NCBI RefSeq assembly: GCF_000590475.1
Contig: NZ_CP007441.1
Location: 3,416,660 to 3,480,659, forward strand
DNA length: 64,000 nt
Direction of reading: 5' to 3'
DNA from: Stutzerimonas stutzeri
Lineage (GTDB): Bacteria; Pseudomonadota; Gammaproteobacteria; Pseudomonadales; Pseudomonadaceae
Positions 55,624 through 64,000 of the stretch are shown in pieces (positions within the stretch are counted from its first letter, which is position 1; each line of letters opens with the position of its first letter). Below the pieces are notes generated by a model. That model ran no database searches, was not told where the DNA came from, and was given only the letters and a program-made list of their open reading frames with translations. The position numbers and the translations under genes were made by a program.

Positions 55624-56970
55624 GTGGAAACCACTAAGCAGGAACAGCAGACCCTTGGGCTGCAACCAAAGAACGCGGGTTTGCTCGACCGATTCTTCAA
55701 GCTCAGCGCGCATCGCACCAGCATCAAGACCGAGCTGCTTGCCGGCCTGACGACCTTCGTCACCATGGCCTACATCATCTTCGTCAACCCTAACATCATG
55801 GCCGATGCGGGCGTCGACCACGGCGCGGCGTTCGTCGCAACGTGCATCGGTGCAGCCTTGGGCTGCTTCCTCATGGGCTTGTATGCCAATTGGCCGGTGG
55901 GCCTGGCGCCGGGCATGGGCCTCAACGCGTTCTTCACCTATACGGTGGTCGGCGAGATGGGCTACAGCTGGCAGATCGCGCTGGGTGCGGTGTTTCTGTC
56001 CGGCATCCTGTTCATGATCATGAGCCTGTCGCGCCTGCGTGAATGGCTGCTCAACAGCATTCCGATGAGCCTGCGCTTCGCCATGGGCGCCGGGGTCGGA
56101 TTGTTCCTCGGGCTGATCGGCTTGAAGACCGCAGGTATCGTCATCGACAGTCCGGCCACTCTGCTGACCATGGGCTCATTCGGCGAACCCACCGCTCTGC
56201 TGGCGGCGATCTGCTTCCTGATGATCGCCGTACTCAGCCATCGCAACGTCTTCGGTGCCATCCTGCTGAGCATGCTGGTGGTCACCGGCATTGGCTGGGC
56301 GATGGGGCTTGTCGAGTACAACGGCCTGGTCTCGCTGCCGCCGAGCCTGGCGCCGACCTGGCTGGCCATGGACATCGCCGGCGCGCTCAACGTGACTATG
56401 GTCAGCGTGATCCTGGCGTTCCTGTTCGTGAATATGTTCGACACCGCTGGCACCCTGATGGGCGTGGCGCACCGCGCCAATCTGGTCGACGAAGACGGCA
56501 AGATCCAGAACCTGTCACGCGCGCTGAAAGCCGACAGTACCTCCAGCGTGGTCGGCGCCTTTGTCGGCTGCCCTCCGGTGACCAGCTACGTGGAAAGCGC
56601 TTCGGGCGTCGCCGCGGGCGGGCGCACCGGTCTGACTGCCGTGACCGTCGGCGCGCTGTTCCTGATCGCGATGTTCTTCGCGCCGCTGGCCGGGATGATC
56701 CCTGCGTATGCCACTGCAGGTGCGCTGATCTATGTCGCCATGTTGATGATGAGCGGTCTGGCGCATATCGACTGGAAGGATCACACCGATACCATCCCGG
56801 CGATCGTGACCGTGGTGATGATGCCGCTGACCTTCTCCATCGCCAACGGCATTGCGCTGGGCTTTCTTACCTACGCAACATTGAAGCTACTCACGGGTCA
56901 GCGCGATAAGGTGTCGGTTAGCCTCTATGTGTTGTGCGTGATCTTCATTGCCAAGTTCGCCTTCCTTTAA
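55624..56970 (+). CDS. AzgA-type purine base permease (NCS2 family)
   Basis: A 448-residue inner-membrane proton symporter for adenine, guanine or hypoxanthine, with 12-14 helices. Hallmarks are GLTTFVTMAYIIFVNP near the N-terminus, GLAPGMGLNAFFTYT, and FVNMFDTAGTLMGVA. ESASGVAAGGRTGLTA is the conserved substrate-site loop. The start is GTG at 55624, with GAGGA 8 bases upstream. An ATG at 55402 in the same frame is rejected because it would translate through the operator region. It lies in the divergent region with gntR. Confidence 0.9.
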   Translation: METTKQEQQTLGLQPKNAGLLDRFFKLSAHRTSIKTELLAGLTTFVTMAYIIFVNPNIMADAGVDHGAAFVATCIGAALGCFLMGLYANWPVGLAPGMGLNAFFTYTVVGEMGYSWQIALGAVFLSGILFMIMSLSRLREWLLNSIPMSLRFAMGAGVGLFLGLIGLKTAGIVIDSPATLLTMGSFGEPTALLAAICFLMIAVLSHRNVFGAILLSMLVVTGIGWAMGLVEYNGLVSLPPSLAPTWLAMDIAGALNVTMVSVILAFLFVNMFDTAGTLMGVAHRANLVDEDGKIQNLSRALKADSTSSVVGAFVGCPPVTSYVESASGVAAGGRTGLTAVTVGALFLIAMFFAPLAGMIPAYATAGALIYVAMLMMSGLAHIDWKDHTDTIPAIVTVVMMPLTFSIANGIALGFLTYATLKLLTGQRDKVSVSLYVLCVIFIAKFAFL

Positions 56971-56987
56971 GCAAGGCGAATGATTGG

Positions 56988-57016
56988 GCCCCATCGTTTA
57001 CGCGATGGGGCTTTTT
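56988..57016 (+). terminator. Terminator of the purine permease
   Basis: The stem GCCCCATCG/CGATGGGGC with a 6-base loop is followed by TTTTT. Confidence 0.88.
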
Positions 57017-57204
57017 GAGTTTGGGGCGGGCACCGGGCCGCAACTGCAGAATGGGTTCGGCACCTTGGTAGCTCGCCGGCACGGGGCTAGCTTCGCCGTG
57101 ATCCACGTAGCGAGGCGATTGGACTATGCGCGCGCGCCCTACAGCTCGCGCCACGAAGGGCACGAACGAATCCCTGAAACGCAACATTGTTGAGGAGTAC
57201 TGAA

Positions 57205-57831
57205 ATGAGCCTGGAGACCTGGTTGTTATTCGCGAGCGCGGCATTGGTGGTGATTCTGATCCCCGGCCCGCTTTCGCTATTGATGATCAGCAACAGCCTC
57301 AACTACGGGCTGCGACGCTCCTGGCCAGCATTCGTCGGTGGCGTCAGTGCCTCGATCTGCCTGCTCAGCGCTTCCGCCCTCGGGCTAGGCGCGCTACTGC
57401 TGGCCTCGGAGCAGGTATTCAGTCTGCTAAAGATCGTCGGCGCTCTCTATTTGTTTTATCTCGCCTGGCAGAGCTGGCAGGAGTCCCGGCGCCCACAAAG
57501 CGGCCCCAGTGTAACCACCAGTGAGGTGAGTCCGCGATTTCGCCAGCTGTTCTGGCGTGCGTTCGGCCTGGGTGCAAGCAATCCCAAGGACATTCTTTTC
57601 TTCGCTGCCTTTCTGCCGCAGTTTCTTAGCGCTGACCGGCCCTTCATGCCGCAACTACTGGTGATGATCCTGACCTGGGCAGTGTTGGATCTGTGCTGCA
57701 AACTGGCCTATGGGTTGGGCGCCCATGGCGCGGCGCGTTACCTGCGCGCGGGTAAGGGACAGGTTTGGTTCAATCGCATCAGCGCGGCGCTGTTTGGGGG
57801 CGCGGGGGCGGTTTCGTTGGTGAGTCGGTGA
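57205..57831 (+). CDS. LysE/RhtB-family exporter
   Basis: A 208-residue inner-membrane protein with about six helices. The N-terminal IPGPLSLLMISNSLNYG matches the LysE/RhtB signature around the conserved PGP. The middle GASNPKDILFFAAFLPQF is the second family motif. The ATG at 57205 has GAGGAG at 57192-57197. Exporters of this type expel amino acids or analogues. Its place inside the purine island is not obviously functional. It is a single gene. Confidence 0.87.
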   Translation: MSLETWLLFASAALVVILIPGPLSLLMISNSLNYGLRRSWPAFVGGVSASICLLSASALGLGALLLASEQVFSLLKIVGALYLFYLAWQSWQESRRPQSGPSVTTSEVSPRFRQLFWRAFGLGASNPKDILFFAAFLPQFLSADRPFMPQLLVMILTWAVLDLCCKLAYGLGAHGAARYLRAGKGQVWFNRISAALFGGAGAVSLVSR

Positions 57832-57910
57832 GGGTGCAATCGGCTGCCGGAGCGAGCGATTGCACTATGAGTCGGTGCAAATAATCACTTAGCGCGCCGA
57901 CCGTAGCTCA

Positions 57911-58497
57911 GGTTTCGCCCTGCCGGGCGACTCACTTTTTTCAGTTGCCAAAAAAGTAAGCAAAAACGCTTGCCCGTCCACCGGACTAGGCGTCCCCGGT
58001 TCGCTGCGCTCGACTTCCCTTATTCCATCCCCGCTCCGGGTGCCGGCGTACAAGGGCCATCCATGCCGATGGCGGCCCCGACCCTTTACGCCTCTCGCGG
58101 CATCCATGCCGCGCTCCCCTCCACGGGGATTCCATTCGGCCTCCTGAAAGGGGCGTTCTGCATCGTCTGCTGGTTCGTTTGTCAAAAAACAAGCGAAGCG
58201 TACTTGTTTCGTTATTTGCGAATTTTCAGACAACTCGGACCCAATTCCCCTTCAGCAGGCCGAGCGCAGGCGTTGCGTAGAGGAGTCGCGAGACATGAAT
58301 GCCGAGCGAGGAGTGATGGGACATGGATGTCCCTTCGTGAGGGGACGTCTAGTCCGAGCCCAGGGGCAGTTCTGGAGCGAGGGAAGTTTTGCGAAGCAAG
58401 CCGGGGACGCCTAGTGCGGATGTGGGGGGCGGCCTTCTTTTTGGTTACTGTTTTCTTGTCCACTCAAGAAAAGCGACTCGCCCAGCAGGGCGAAAAC
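57911..58497. repeat. Roughly 590-bp noncoding element with long imperfect inverted ends
   Basis: The left end (57911-57967) contains TTTCGCCCTGCCGGGCGACT then TTGCCAAAAAAGTAAGCAA. The right end (58434-58497), read in reverse, gives the same order of blocks (TTTTCGCCCTGCTGGGCGAG, then CAAGAAAACAGTAACCAAA). The interior has G/C-rich near-palindromes such as GCGGCATCCATGCCGC and no credible gene. I recall similar stretches repeated between genes in Pseudomonas genomes. It carries no transposase, so if mobile it would be non-autonomous. Confidence 0.65.
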
Positions 58498-58574
58498 AAT
58501 TCATCAGCCAACGCCGCGAATACAGAGCACCCCACGAAGCGAAAAGCGATACCCACCAACACTGAGCCTTAATT

Positions 58575-58602
58575 CAAAAAAAACCCGCCATCAGAGGCGG
58601 GT
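58575..58602 (-). terminator. Terminator of hiuH
   Basis: On the minus strand the ACCCGCC/GGCGGGT stem with a 6-base loop is followed by eight T residues. Confidence 0.88.
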
Positions 58603-58677
58603 CGTAGACTCAGGAAGAGTCAAGGTTTCACGCATGGGAGAGATAAAGCCGCGCCGCGCGAGGCACGGCAGGTGCCA

Positions 58678-59031
58678 TCAGCTACCGCGGTAGGTGGAAT
58701 AGCTGTAAGGCGAAATCAATAGCGGCACGTGGTAATGATCCTGCTCGGCGCTGATGCCGAAGCGCAGCACGACCACATCCAGAAACGCAGGCTCGGGCAG
58801 CTGAACGCCACGCCGGCGATAGTAGTCCCCAGCGGAGAACTGCAACTGGTAAACACCGGAGCGGTAGTCGTCGCCCTCCAGCAAGGGTGAGTCGCAACGG
58901 CCGTCAGCATTGGTCCGCCGGGTCGTGATCAGTTCGAGGTGTTCGCCTTCGACCCGATAGAGTTCGATGCTGATGTCGCTGCCCGGGCAACCGTGGGCTG
59001 CATCCAGTACATGAGTAGTCAAACGTCCCAT
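58678..59031 (-). CDS. hiuH: 5-hydroxyisourate hydrolase (transthyretin-related)
   Basis: A 117-residue enzyme that opens 5-hydroxyisourate to OHCU, the second step after urate oxidation. The N-terminal GRLTTHVLDAAHGCPG carries the catalytic His, and the C-terminal YRGS tetrapeptide is the family hallmark. The ATG at 59031 gives the standard N-terminus; the frame runs on upstream through the operator region and is not coding there. It is divergent from puuE and likely shares its regulation. It is also called pucM or uraH. Confidence 0.93.
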   Translation of the reverse strand: MGRLTTHVLDAAHGCPGSDISIELYRVEGEHLELITTRRTNADGRCDSPLLEGDDYRSGVYQLQFSAGDYYRRRGVQLPEPAFLDVVVLRFGISAEQDHYHVPLLISPYSYSTYRGS

Positions 59032-59145
59032 AGATTCCGGCATCGCAGCTTGGGCTGCCAATGCCCGCCTCCTCTTGTGATTGGTGTGGACTGGGTTCGA
59101 GCATAGCATGCACAAAAGAATTTTAAAGACAGTTTTTAAAAAAAC

Positions 59146-59155
59146 TGTACACAAT
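59146..59155. promoter_or_regulatory. Variant purine operator near hiuH
   Basis: CTGTACACAA matches TTGTRYACAA at 9 of 10 positions. It lies 115 bp upstream of hiuH in the AT-rich divergent region and probably serves the hiuH promoter. Confidence 0.5.
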
Positions 59156-59291
59156 TTACGAGATCAGAAAATTGTCTCAGATTGCTCAACAGCTCTTATC
59201 GGAGCGATTGATCAACACAAAGCATGCTCAAGGAGGAGCATAACGAAGCGAATCGATGAATCATCTAAAGAAAGAAATCAGCGAATTGTGA

Positions 59292-59321
59292 TTTACAAAG
59301 CGCAAAACGTTTTGTATACAA
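59292..59321 (+). promoter_or_regulatory. puuE promoter overlapped by TTGTATACAA operator
   Basis: TTTACA (59292-59297) and TATACA (59315-59320) form a -35/-10 pair with 17-bp spacing. The palindrome TTGTATACAA (59312-59321) covers the -10, so a bound regulator would block RNA polymerase. Confidence 0.6.
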
Positions 59322-59386
59322 TTGCACCACGACGGTCGCACAGCCACCCAGAGCAGCGACCCGCGATCGATAAAGGAATAACAACA

Positions 59387-60319
59387 GTGAGCGCCGACTA
59401 CTCTCGTGACCTCATCGGCTACGCCGAGAATCCACCCCATCCGCAATGGCCGGGCAATGCCCGCATCGCATTGTCCTTCGTGCTCAACTACGAAGAAGGC
59501 GGCGAGCGCTGTGTGCTGCACGGTGACAAGGAATCCGAAGCCTTTCTCTCCGAGATGGTTTCAGCCCAGCCGTTGCAGGACGCACGCAACATGAGCATGG
59601 AATCGCTCTACGAGTACGGTAGCCGCGCTGGCGTATGGCGCCTGCTCAAGCTATTCCGCAAACATGACATACCGCTGACCATCTTCGCCGTGGCAATGGC
59701 CGCGCAACGTCATCCAGACGTCATCAAGGCGATGGTGGCCGACGGTCACGAGATCTGCAGCCACGGCTATCGCTGGATCGACTATCAGTACATGGACGAG
59801 GAGCAGGAGCGCGAGCATATGCTCGAGGCCATCCGCATCCTCACCGATATCGCCGGCGAACGCCCGCTGGGCTGGTACACCGGCCGCACCGGGCCGAACA
59901 CCCGTCGCCTGGTGCGCGAAGAAGGTGGGTTCCTCTACGACTCCGATACATACGACGACGACCTGCCCTACTGGGACCCGGAATCGACACCGGACAAGCC
60001 ACACCTGGTGATCCCTTACACCCTGGACACCAACGACATGCGCTTCACCCAGGTCCAGGGCTTCAACAAAGGTGACGACTTCTACGAGTACCTCAAGGAC
60101 GCTTTCGACGTGCTATACGCTGAAGGCACGGAGGGCGCGCCGAAAATGCTGTCCATCGGCATGCACTGCCGCCTACTGGGCCGCCCTGCACGTCTGGCCG
60201 CGCTGCAGCGATTCATCGAATATGCCAAGGGCCACGAGCAAGTATGGTTCGCTCGTCGTGTCGACATTGCCCGTCACTGGCACTCGACCCACCCTCTTAC
60301 TGCGGAGCGCAGCGTATGA
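59387..60319 (+). CDS. puuE: Cofactor-independent allantoinase PuuE
   Basis: A 310-residue polysaccharide-deacetylase-like enzyme that hydrolyses allantoin to allantoate without a metal. The PuuE signature is strong: LIGYAENPPHPQWPGNARIA, SFVLNYEEGGER, HGDKESEAFLSEMVSAQP and SMESLYEYGSRAGVWR. EICSHGYRWIDYQ replaces the metal-binding triad of true deacetylases. The start is GTG at 59387 with AAAGGAA upstream; the frame extends to 59081 through the promoter and is not coding there. It overlaps uraD (ATGA). Confidence 0.94.
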   Translation: MSADYSRDLIGYAENPPHPQWPGNARIALSFVLNYEEGGERCVLHGDKESEAFLSEMVSAQPLQDARNMSMESLYEYGSRAGVWRLLKLFRKHDIPLTIFAVAMAAQRHPDVIKAMVADGHEICSHGYRWIDYQYMDEEQEREHMLEAIRILTDIAGERPLGWYTGRTGPNTRRLVREEGGFLYDSDTYDDDLPYWDPESTPDKPHLVIPYTLDTNDMRFTQVQGFNKGDDFYEYLKDAFDVLYAEGTEGAPKMLSIGMHCRLLGRPARLAALQRFIEYAKGHEQVWFARRVDIARHWHSTHPLTAERSV

Positions 60320-60831
60320 CGCCGTTCAAGACCATCAAGCCCTCCACCCTCGACCGCGACGCTTTCGTTGCCGCTTTCGCCGACGTGTACGAGCATTCGC
60401 CCTGGGTCGCCGACACGGTTTACCAGGCCGGTGTAGACGAGACGCTGGATTATGTGGAAGTGATGCACACCCGCATGTCACAGGCGATGCTGTCGGCCCC
60501 TCACGACACCCAGCTTGCCCTGGTCAACGCCCACCCGGACCTGGCTGGCAAGGCCGCCGTGCGTGGCGAACTGACCGCATCAAGCACGGCTGAGCAGGCT
60601 GGTGCCGGCATTCATGAATGCACACCTGAAGAGTTCGCCCGGTTCACCGAGCTGAACGACGCCTACAAAGACAAGTTCGGCTTCATCTTCATCATGGCCG
60701 TCAAGGGCAGTAACCGGCACCAGATCCTGGCGGCTTTCGAAGAGCGCATGCACAACTCGCAGGACCAGGAATTTGCCCGCGCCCTGGCCGAAATCAACAA
60801 AATCGCCCTGTTCCGTCTGCAGGCGATGTAA
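60316..60831 (+). CDS. uraD: OHCU decarboxylase
   Basis: A 171-residue all-helical enzyme that decarboxylates 2-oxo-4-hydroxy-4-carboxy-5-ureidoimidazoline to (S)-allantoin. The catalytic His is in [12 protein letters not shown], followed by the [13 protein letters not shown] loop and the [12 protein letters not shown] helix. The ATG at 60316 overlaps the puuE stop. In the pathway it acts before PuuE although encoded after it. Confidence 0.94.
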   Translation: MTPFKTIKPSTLDRDAFVAAFADVYEHSPWVADTVYQAGVDETLDYVEVMHTRMSQAMLSAPHDTQLALVNAHPDLAGKAAVRGELTASSTAEQAGAGIHECTPEEFARFTELNDAYKDKFGFIFIMAVKGSNRHQILAAFEERMHNSQDQEFARALAEINKIALFRLQAM

Positions 60832-60871
60832 GCAAGAGACCATTCAGACGACTCGAAGAGAAGAACAACGT

Positions 60872-61867
60872 ATGAAGAGCTACGCCGTACCTTTCGAAAA
60901 ATACGTCAACCTGGCCGACGCCCGCCTGGGCACCAAGGCCATTTCAGTCACTGATGACTGGTTCGCCGACGTCAACCGGCTGTTCCAGCCGACGCCGGCC
61001 GTATGGAAGGAGGGCGTTTTCGATGACAACGGCAAGTGGATGGACGGCTGGGAGTCCCGCCGCAAGCGCTTCGAAGGCTTCGACCAAGCGGTCATTCGCC
61101 TCGGCGTGCCAGGCTCGATCAAGGGCGTCGACATCGATACCAGCTTCTTCACCGGCAACTTCCCGCCGTCTGCTTCGCTGGAAGCCTGCTTCCTAGCCGA
61201 AGGCGATCCTGACGACAACACCGAGTGGACTGAAATCCTCCCGGCGGTCGAGCTCAAGGGCAACAGCCATCACTATCACGAGATCGGGTTCGACAAGCCG
61301 GTCAGCCACCTGCGCTTCAACATCTACCCGGACGGCGGTGTCGCCCGTCTGCGTGTGCACGGCATTCCGTTTCGCGACTGGAGCAGCGTCGGTGACAACG
61401 AGCAGCTCGATCTGGCCTCGGCGCTCAATGGCGGCCGCGCGCTGGCCTGCTCCGACGAGCATTTCGGTCGCATGAGCAACATCCTCAACCCCGGTCGTGG
61501 CATCAATATGGGTGACGGCTGGGAAACCGCCCGCCGCCGTACACCGGGTAACGACTGGGTCATCGTCGCACTGGGCACTCCCGGTGAGATCGAACGCATC
61601 GTGGTCGACACCCTGCACTTCAAGGGCAACTACCCGGACAGCTGCAACATTCAGGCGGCCTATGTCAAAGGCGGCACTGACAGCCAGATCGAAACTCAGA
61701 GTCTGTTCTGGCGTGAGCTGCTGCCGAGCCAAAAGCTGGAAATGCACGCCGAGCACGAGTTCAGCGAGCAGATCGCCAAGCTCGGTCCGATCACCCACGT
61801 GCGCCTGAACATCTTCCCGGACGGTGGCGTCAGCCGTTTGCGGTTGTTCGGCAAGGCGGTGAAGTAA
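60872..61867 (+). CDS. alc: Allantoicase
   Basis: A 331-residue enzyme hydrolysing allantoate to ureidoglycolate and urea. It consists of two homologous jelly-roll repeats: the first around [20 protein letters not shown] to [16 protein letters not shown], the second around [20 protein letters not shown] to [16 protein letters not shown]. The ATG at 60872 is 40 bp after uraD. Use of an allantoicase rather than an allantoate amidohydrolase means urea is released. No urease genes are in the window. Confidence 0.94.
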   Translation: MKSYAVPFEKYVNLADARLGTKAISVTDDWFADVNRLFQPTPAVWKEGVFDDNGKWMDGWESRRKRFEGFDQAVIRLGVPGSIKGVDIDTSFFTGNFPPSASLEACFLAEGDPDDNTEWTEILPAVELKGNSHHYHEIGFDKPVSHLRFNIYPDGGVARLRVHGIPFRDWSSVGDNEQLDLASALNGGRALACSDEHFGRMSNILNPGRGINMGDGWETARRRTPGNDWVIVALGTPGEIERIVVDTLHFKGNYPDSCNIQAAYVKGGTDSQIETQSLFWRELLPSQKLEMHAEHEFSEQIAKLGPITHVRLNIFPDGGVSRLRLFGKAVK

Positions 61868-61910
61868 GAAGGCGACGCCATTTGGCGTAATAGCCGCCGA
61901 ATCGGCCGAA

Positions 61911-61990
61911 GGGTGGGCTTTAGCCCACCAGCTCCGAAGGCTGGCTTAGTCCACATTAGCCATGGAGCCAAGGTGGGCTGAAGCCCACCC
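61911..61990. repeat. Two GGTGGGCT palindromes between alc and allA
   Basis: GGTGGGCTTTAGCCCACC (61912-61929) and GGTGGGCTGAAGCCCACC (61972-61989, followed by CTACG) are two perfect 8-bp-arm palindromes 60 bp apart. They are related to the element at 49211-49240 and look like members of a dispersed intergenic repeat family. Confidence 0.7.
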
Positions 61991-62053
61991 TACGGTCCTA
62001 ACCGCCTCAAAGGCACCGCCCCACAAACCAGCAATACAGATAACGAGTACAGC

Positions 62054-62566
62054 ATGCGCACACTCCAGATAGAGCCGTTGACCAAGGAAGCCTTCGCCCC
62101 CTTCGGTGATGTGATCGAAACCGAAGGCAGCGAGTACTTCATGATCAATAACGGTTCCACCCGCCGCTATCACAAGCTGGCGACGGTAGAGACCGCGCAG
62201 CCGGACGACCAGGCCATCATCAGCATTTTTGCCGCCGACGCGCTGGAAATGCCGCTGGTCATTCGCATGCTCGAACGACATCCGCAGGGCAGCCAGGCTT
62301 TCATACCGCTGCTCGGCAACCCCTTTCTGGTCGTGGTCGCGCCACTTGGCGATGCACCTGTACCAGGTAACGTCCGCGCCTTCCGCAGCAACGGCAGGCA
62401 GGGCGTCAACTACCACCGCGGCGTCTGGCACCATCCGGTGCTGACGATCGAAAAGCGGGATGAATTCCTGGTGGTCGATCGCAGCGGTTCTGGCAACAAC
62501 TGCGACGAGCATTTTTTCACCGAGGACGACTTGATCCTCCTCGACCCCCACCGGGACTCCAAGTAA
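62054..62566 (+). CDS. allA: Ureidoglycolate lyase
   Basis: A 170-residue cupin-fold enzyme splitting ureidoglycolate to glyoxylate and urea. Family motifs are EAFAPFGDVIE near the N-terminus, FIPLLGNPFLVVVAP in the core, and NYHRGVWHHPVL carrying the conserved histidines. It is codirectional with alc and puuD. It completes conversion of urate to glyoxylate plus two urea within this operon. Confidence 0.94.
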   Translation: MRTLQIEPLTKEAFAPFGDVIETEGSEYFMINNGSTRRYHKLATVETAQPDDQAIISIFAADALEMPLVIRMLERHPQGSQAFIPLLGNPFLVVVAPLGDAPVPGNVRAFRSNGRQGVNYHRGVWHHPVLTIEKRDEFLVVDRSGSGNNCDEHFFTEDDLILLDPHRDSK

Positions 62567-62682
62567 GCGTTCGATTGATCACCGAGGGCCATGCCCGACA
62601 CGGCTGATGTGCACAGCCAGCGCCGGATATGCGTGCTTCAGAACAAGCGGGACACTTGCGACGAGTCGAATAAGAAGAAACA

Positions 62683-62702
62683 ACGGTCGGTTTTCCGACC
62701 GT
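62683..62702 (+). promoter_or_regulatory. Hairpin in the puuD leader
   Basis: ACGGTCGG-TTTT-CCGACCGT forms a perfect 8-bp stem that ends two bases before the puuD ribosome site (AGAGGT). It may affect puuD translation or message stability. Confidence 0.45.
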
Positions 62703-62718
62703 GCAAGAGGTAATTATC

Positions 62719-64000
62719 GTGGAAGCACATCTGACCGAATGGCTGAACCTTACTATTCGCTGGATTCATATGATCGTCGGTATCGCCTGGATCGGTGCCT
62801 CGTTCTATTTCGTCTGGCTGGAAAACAACCTCAACCGCGCCAACCCTCGTGACGGCCTCTCCGGAGACCTCTGGGCGATCCATGGTGGCGGCATTTACCA
62901 CCTGGAGAAGTACAAGCTGGCCCCGCCGCAGATGCCGGACAATCTGCACTGGTTCAAGTGGGAGGCCTATACCACCTGGCTGTCGGGTGTGACCCTGTTG
63001 ATGGTGGTCTACTACCTCAATCCGTCGCTGTACCTGATCGCGCCTGGCAGCGACATGGCTCCGGCCATGGCGATCGCCATCGGTTTCGGTTCGCTGATCG
63101 TCGGCTGGTTCGTCTATGACCTGCTCTGCGATTCGCCCCTGGGCAAGCAGCCAGCGCTGCTCGGCCTGGTGCTGTTCGTTCTGGTGATCTTCGCCGCCTG
63201 GGCCTACTCGCAGGTCTTCAGCGGGCGTGCGGCGTACATTCACACCGGGGCGCTGATCGGCACCATCATGGTCGGCAACGTGTTCCGCATCATCATGCCG
63301 GCCCAGCGTGCACTGGTGTCCGCCATCGAGCAGAACCGCACACCCGACCCGGTGCTGCCGGCCAAAGGCCTGCTGCGTTCGCGCCACAACAACTACTTCA
63401 CCCTACCGGTGCTGTTCATCATGATCAGCAACCACTTCCCGAGCACTTATGGCAGCCAATACAACTGGCTGATCCTCGCCGGCATCTCGGTACTGGCCGT
63501 ACTGGTACGTCATTACTTCAATACCCGTCATGACAGCAACCGCTTCGCCTGGGCGCTGCCGGCTGCCGCTGTCGGCATGATCTGCCTGGCGTTCGTCACC
63601 GCACCCAACCGTCAAGGCGGCGTGCCCAACGCCGTCCCGACCAGCCCTCGCGAGCAGAGCATCGAGGCCCAGCAGGCTGCTGCCGCGCCCGCCGAGCAAG
63701 GCGACCCGGCTTCAGCTGCGCCCGCCGGGAAAGCTGGCAACAGCGAGTTTGCCAAGGTTCATCCGATCATCAACGAGCGCTGCACCGTCTGCCATTCCGC
63801 CCAGCCGAGCAGCCCGCTGTTCAGTGCGGCGCCAGCCGGCGTGATGTTCGATACGCCCCAGCAGATCCAGCAGCAGGCGGCGAAGATTCACGCCCAGGCC
63901 GTTGCCAGCCAGATCATGCCGCTGGGCAACATGACCAACATGACCCAGGACGAGCGAGATCTGCTCGGCGCCTGGATCGACAAGGGCGCGCCGATCGATT
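62719..64000 (+). CDS. puuD: Membrane urate oxidase PuuD with C-terminal cytochrome c domain (3' end outside window)
   Basis: The product oxidises urate to 5-hydroxyisourate and passes electrons to the respiratory chain rather than making peroxide. The visible 427 residues begin at GTG 62719, which has AGAGGT upstream, and end close to the expected stop. The N-terminal urate-hydroxylase part has several transmembrane helices (IRWIHMIVGIAWIGASFYF first). A Gln/Ala/Pro-rich linker leads to a class I cytochrome c domain with CTVCH at residues 355-359 and the distal Met in SQIMPLGNMTNM. It is the last known gene of the puuE operon in the window. No soluble uricase is present. Confidence 0.93.
   Translation, partial: MEAHLTEWLNLTIRWIHMIVGIAWIGASFYFVWLENNLNRANPRDGLSGDLWAIHGGGIYHLEKYKLAPPQMPDNLHWFKWEAYTTWLSGVTLLMVVYYLNPSLYLIAPGSDMAPAMAIAIGFGSLIVGWFVYDLLCDSPLGKQPALLGLVLFVLVIFAAWAYSQVFSGRAAYIHTGALIGTIMVGNVFRIIMPAQRALVSAIEQNRTPDPVLPAKGLLRSRHNNYFTLPVLFIMISNHFPSTYGSQYNWLILAGISVLAVLVRHYFNTRHDSNRFAWALPAAAVGMICLAFVTAPNRQGGVPNAVPTSPREQSIEAQQAAAAPAEQGDPASAAPAGKAGNSEFAKVHPIINERCTVCHSAQPSSPLFSAAPAGVMFDTPQQIQQQAAKIHAQAVASQIMPLGNMTNMTQDERDLLGAWIDKGAPID

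Overview
The window reads as chromosome of a Pseudomonas-group gammaproteobacterium, most likely Stutzerimonas (Pseudomonas stutzeri group). This rests on high-GC coding bias, a fadD2-phaJ1 / alkB-rapA neighbourhood like the P. aeruginosa PA3300-PA3308 region, a cbb3-oxidase CcoM-type microprotein, and the Pseudomonas-style ureide pathway (PuuE, PuuD, UraD, Alc, AllA). The species call comes from gene families recognised by eye; no database search was run. I see no rRNA, tRNA, CRISPR array, transposase or prophage gene.

Layout. 1-9.4 kb: partial acyl-CoA ligase (fadD2), PhaJ-type enoyl-CoA hydratase, a chemoreceptor, a small anaerobically controlled transcript carrying a 36-codon ORF (ccoM, apparently the PhrS sRNA locus), an AlkB-like repair gene coupled to a basic microprotein, and rapA. 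9.4-19.3 kb: the giant helicase lhr with an in-frame REP pair, a short-chain dehydrogenase, and an ergothioneine pair egtB-egtD coupled to a subtilisin-like protease with an unusual active site. 19.3-34.2 kb: an AT-rich control region in front of a secreted GH5 enzyme with three tandem N-terminal modules; then housekeeping genes (DEAD-box helicase, LysR regulator-cyclophilin, CHAD and Hsp70-like proteins, MFS carrier); hydroxypyruvate isomerase with a tartronate-semialdehyde-reductase-like enzyme; and a protealysin-emfourin bicistron.

34.4-43.5 kb holds two ABC importers: a PhnD-type oxyanion system, and the complete branched-chain amino-acid system braC-braD-braE-braF-braG, with terminators after braC and braG. 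43.7-64 kb is a purine-catabolism island: 8-oxoguanine deaminase, xanthine dehydrogenase xdhA-xdhB-xdhC, guanine deaminase, a Zur-type zinc importer, a GntR/FadR regulator, an AzgA-type purine permease, a LysE exporter, then hiuH divergent from puuE-uraD-alc-allA-puuD. Together these encode uptake of purine bases and conversion of guanine, xanthine and urate through 5-hydroxyisourate, allantoin and allantoate to ureidoglycolate, then glyoxylate plus urea. Copies of a TTGTRYACAA palindrome lie at the gntR-permease and hiuH-puuE intergenic regions and probably mark the regulator's operon set.

The most interesting items are the dual-function PhrS/CcoM-like transcript under tandem Anr boxes, the purine operator family, the triple-module GH5 protein, the egtD-coupled protease with Glu in place of the catalytic Asp, the REP pair read through in lhr, and a roughly 590-bp inverted-repeat element at 57.9-58.5 kb.
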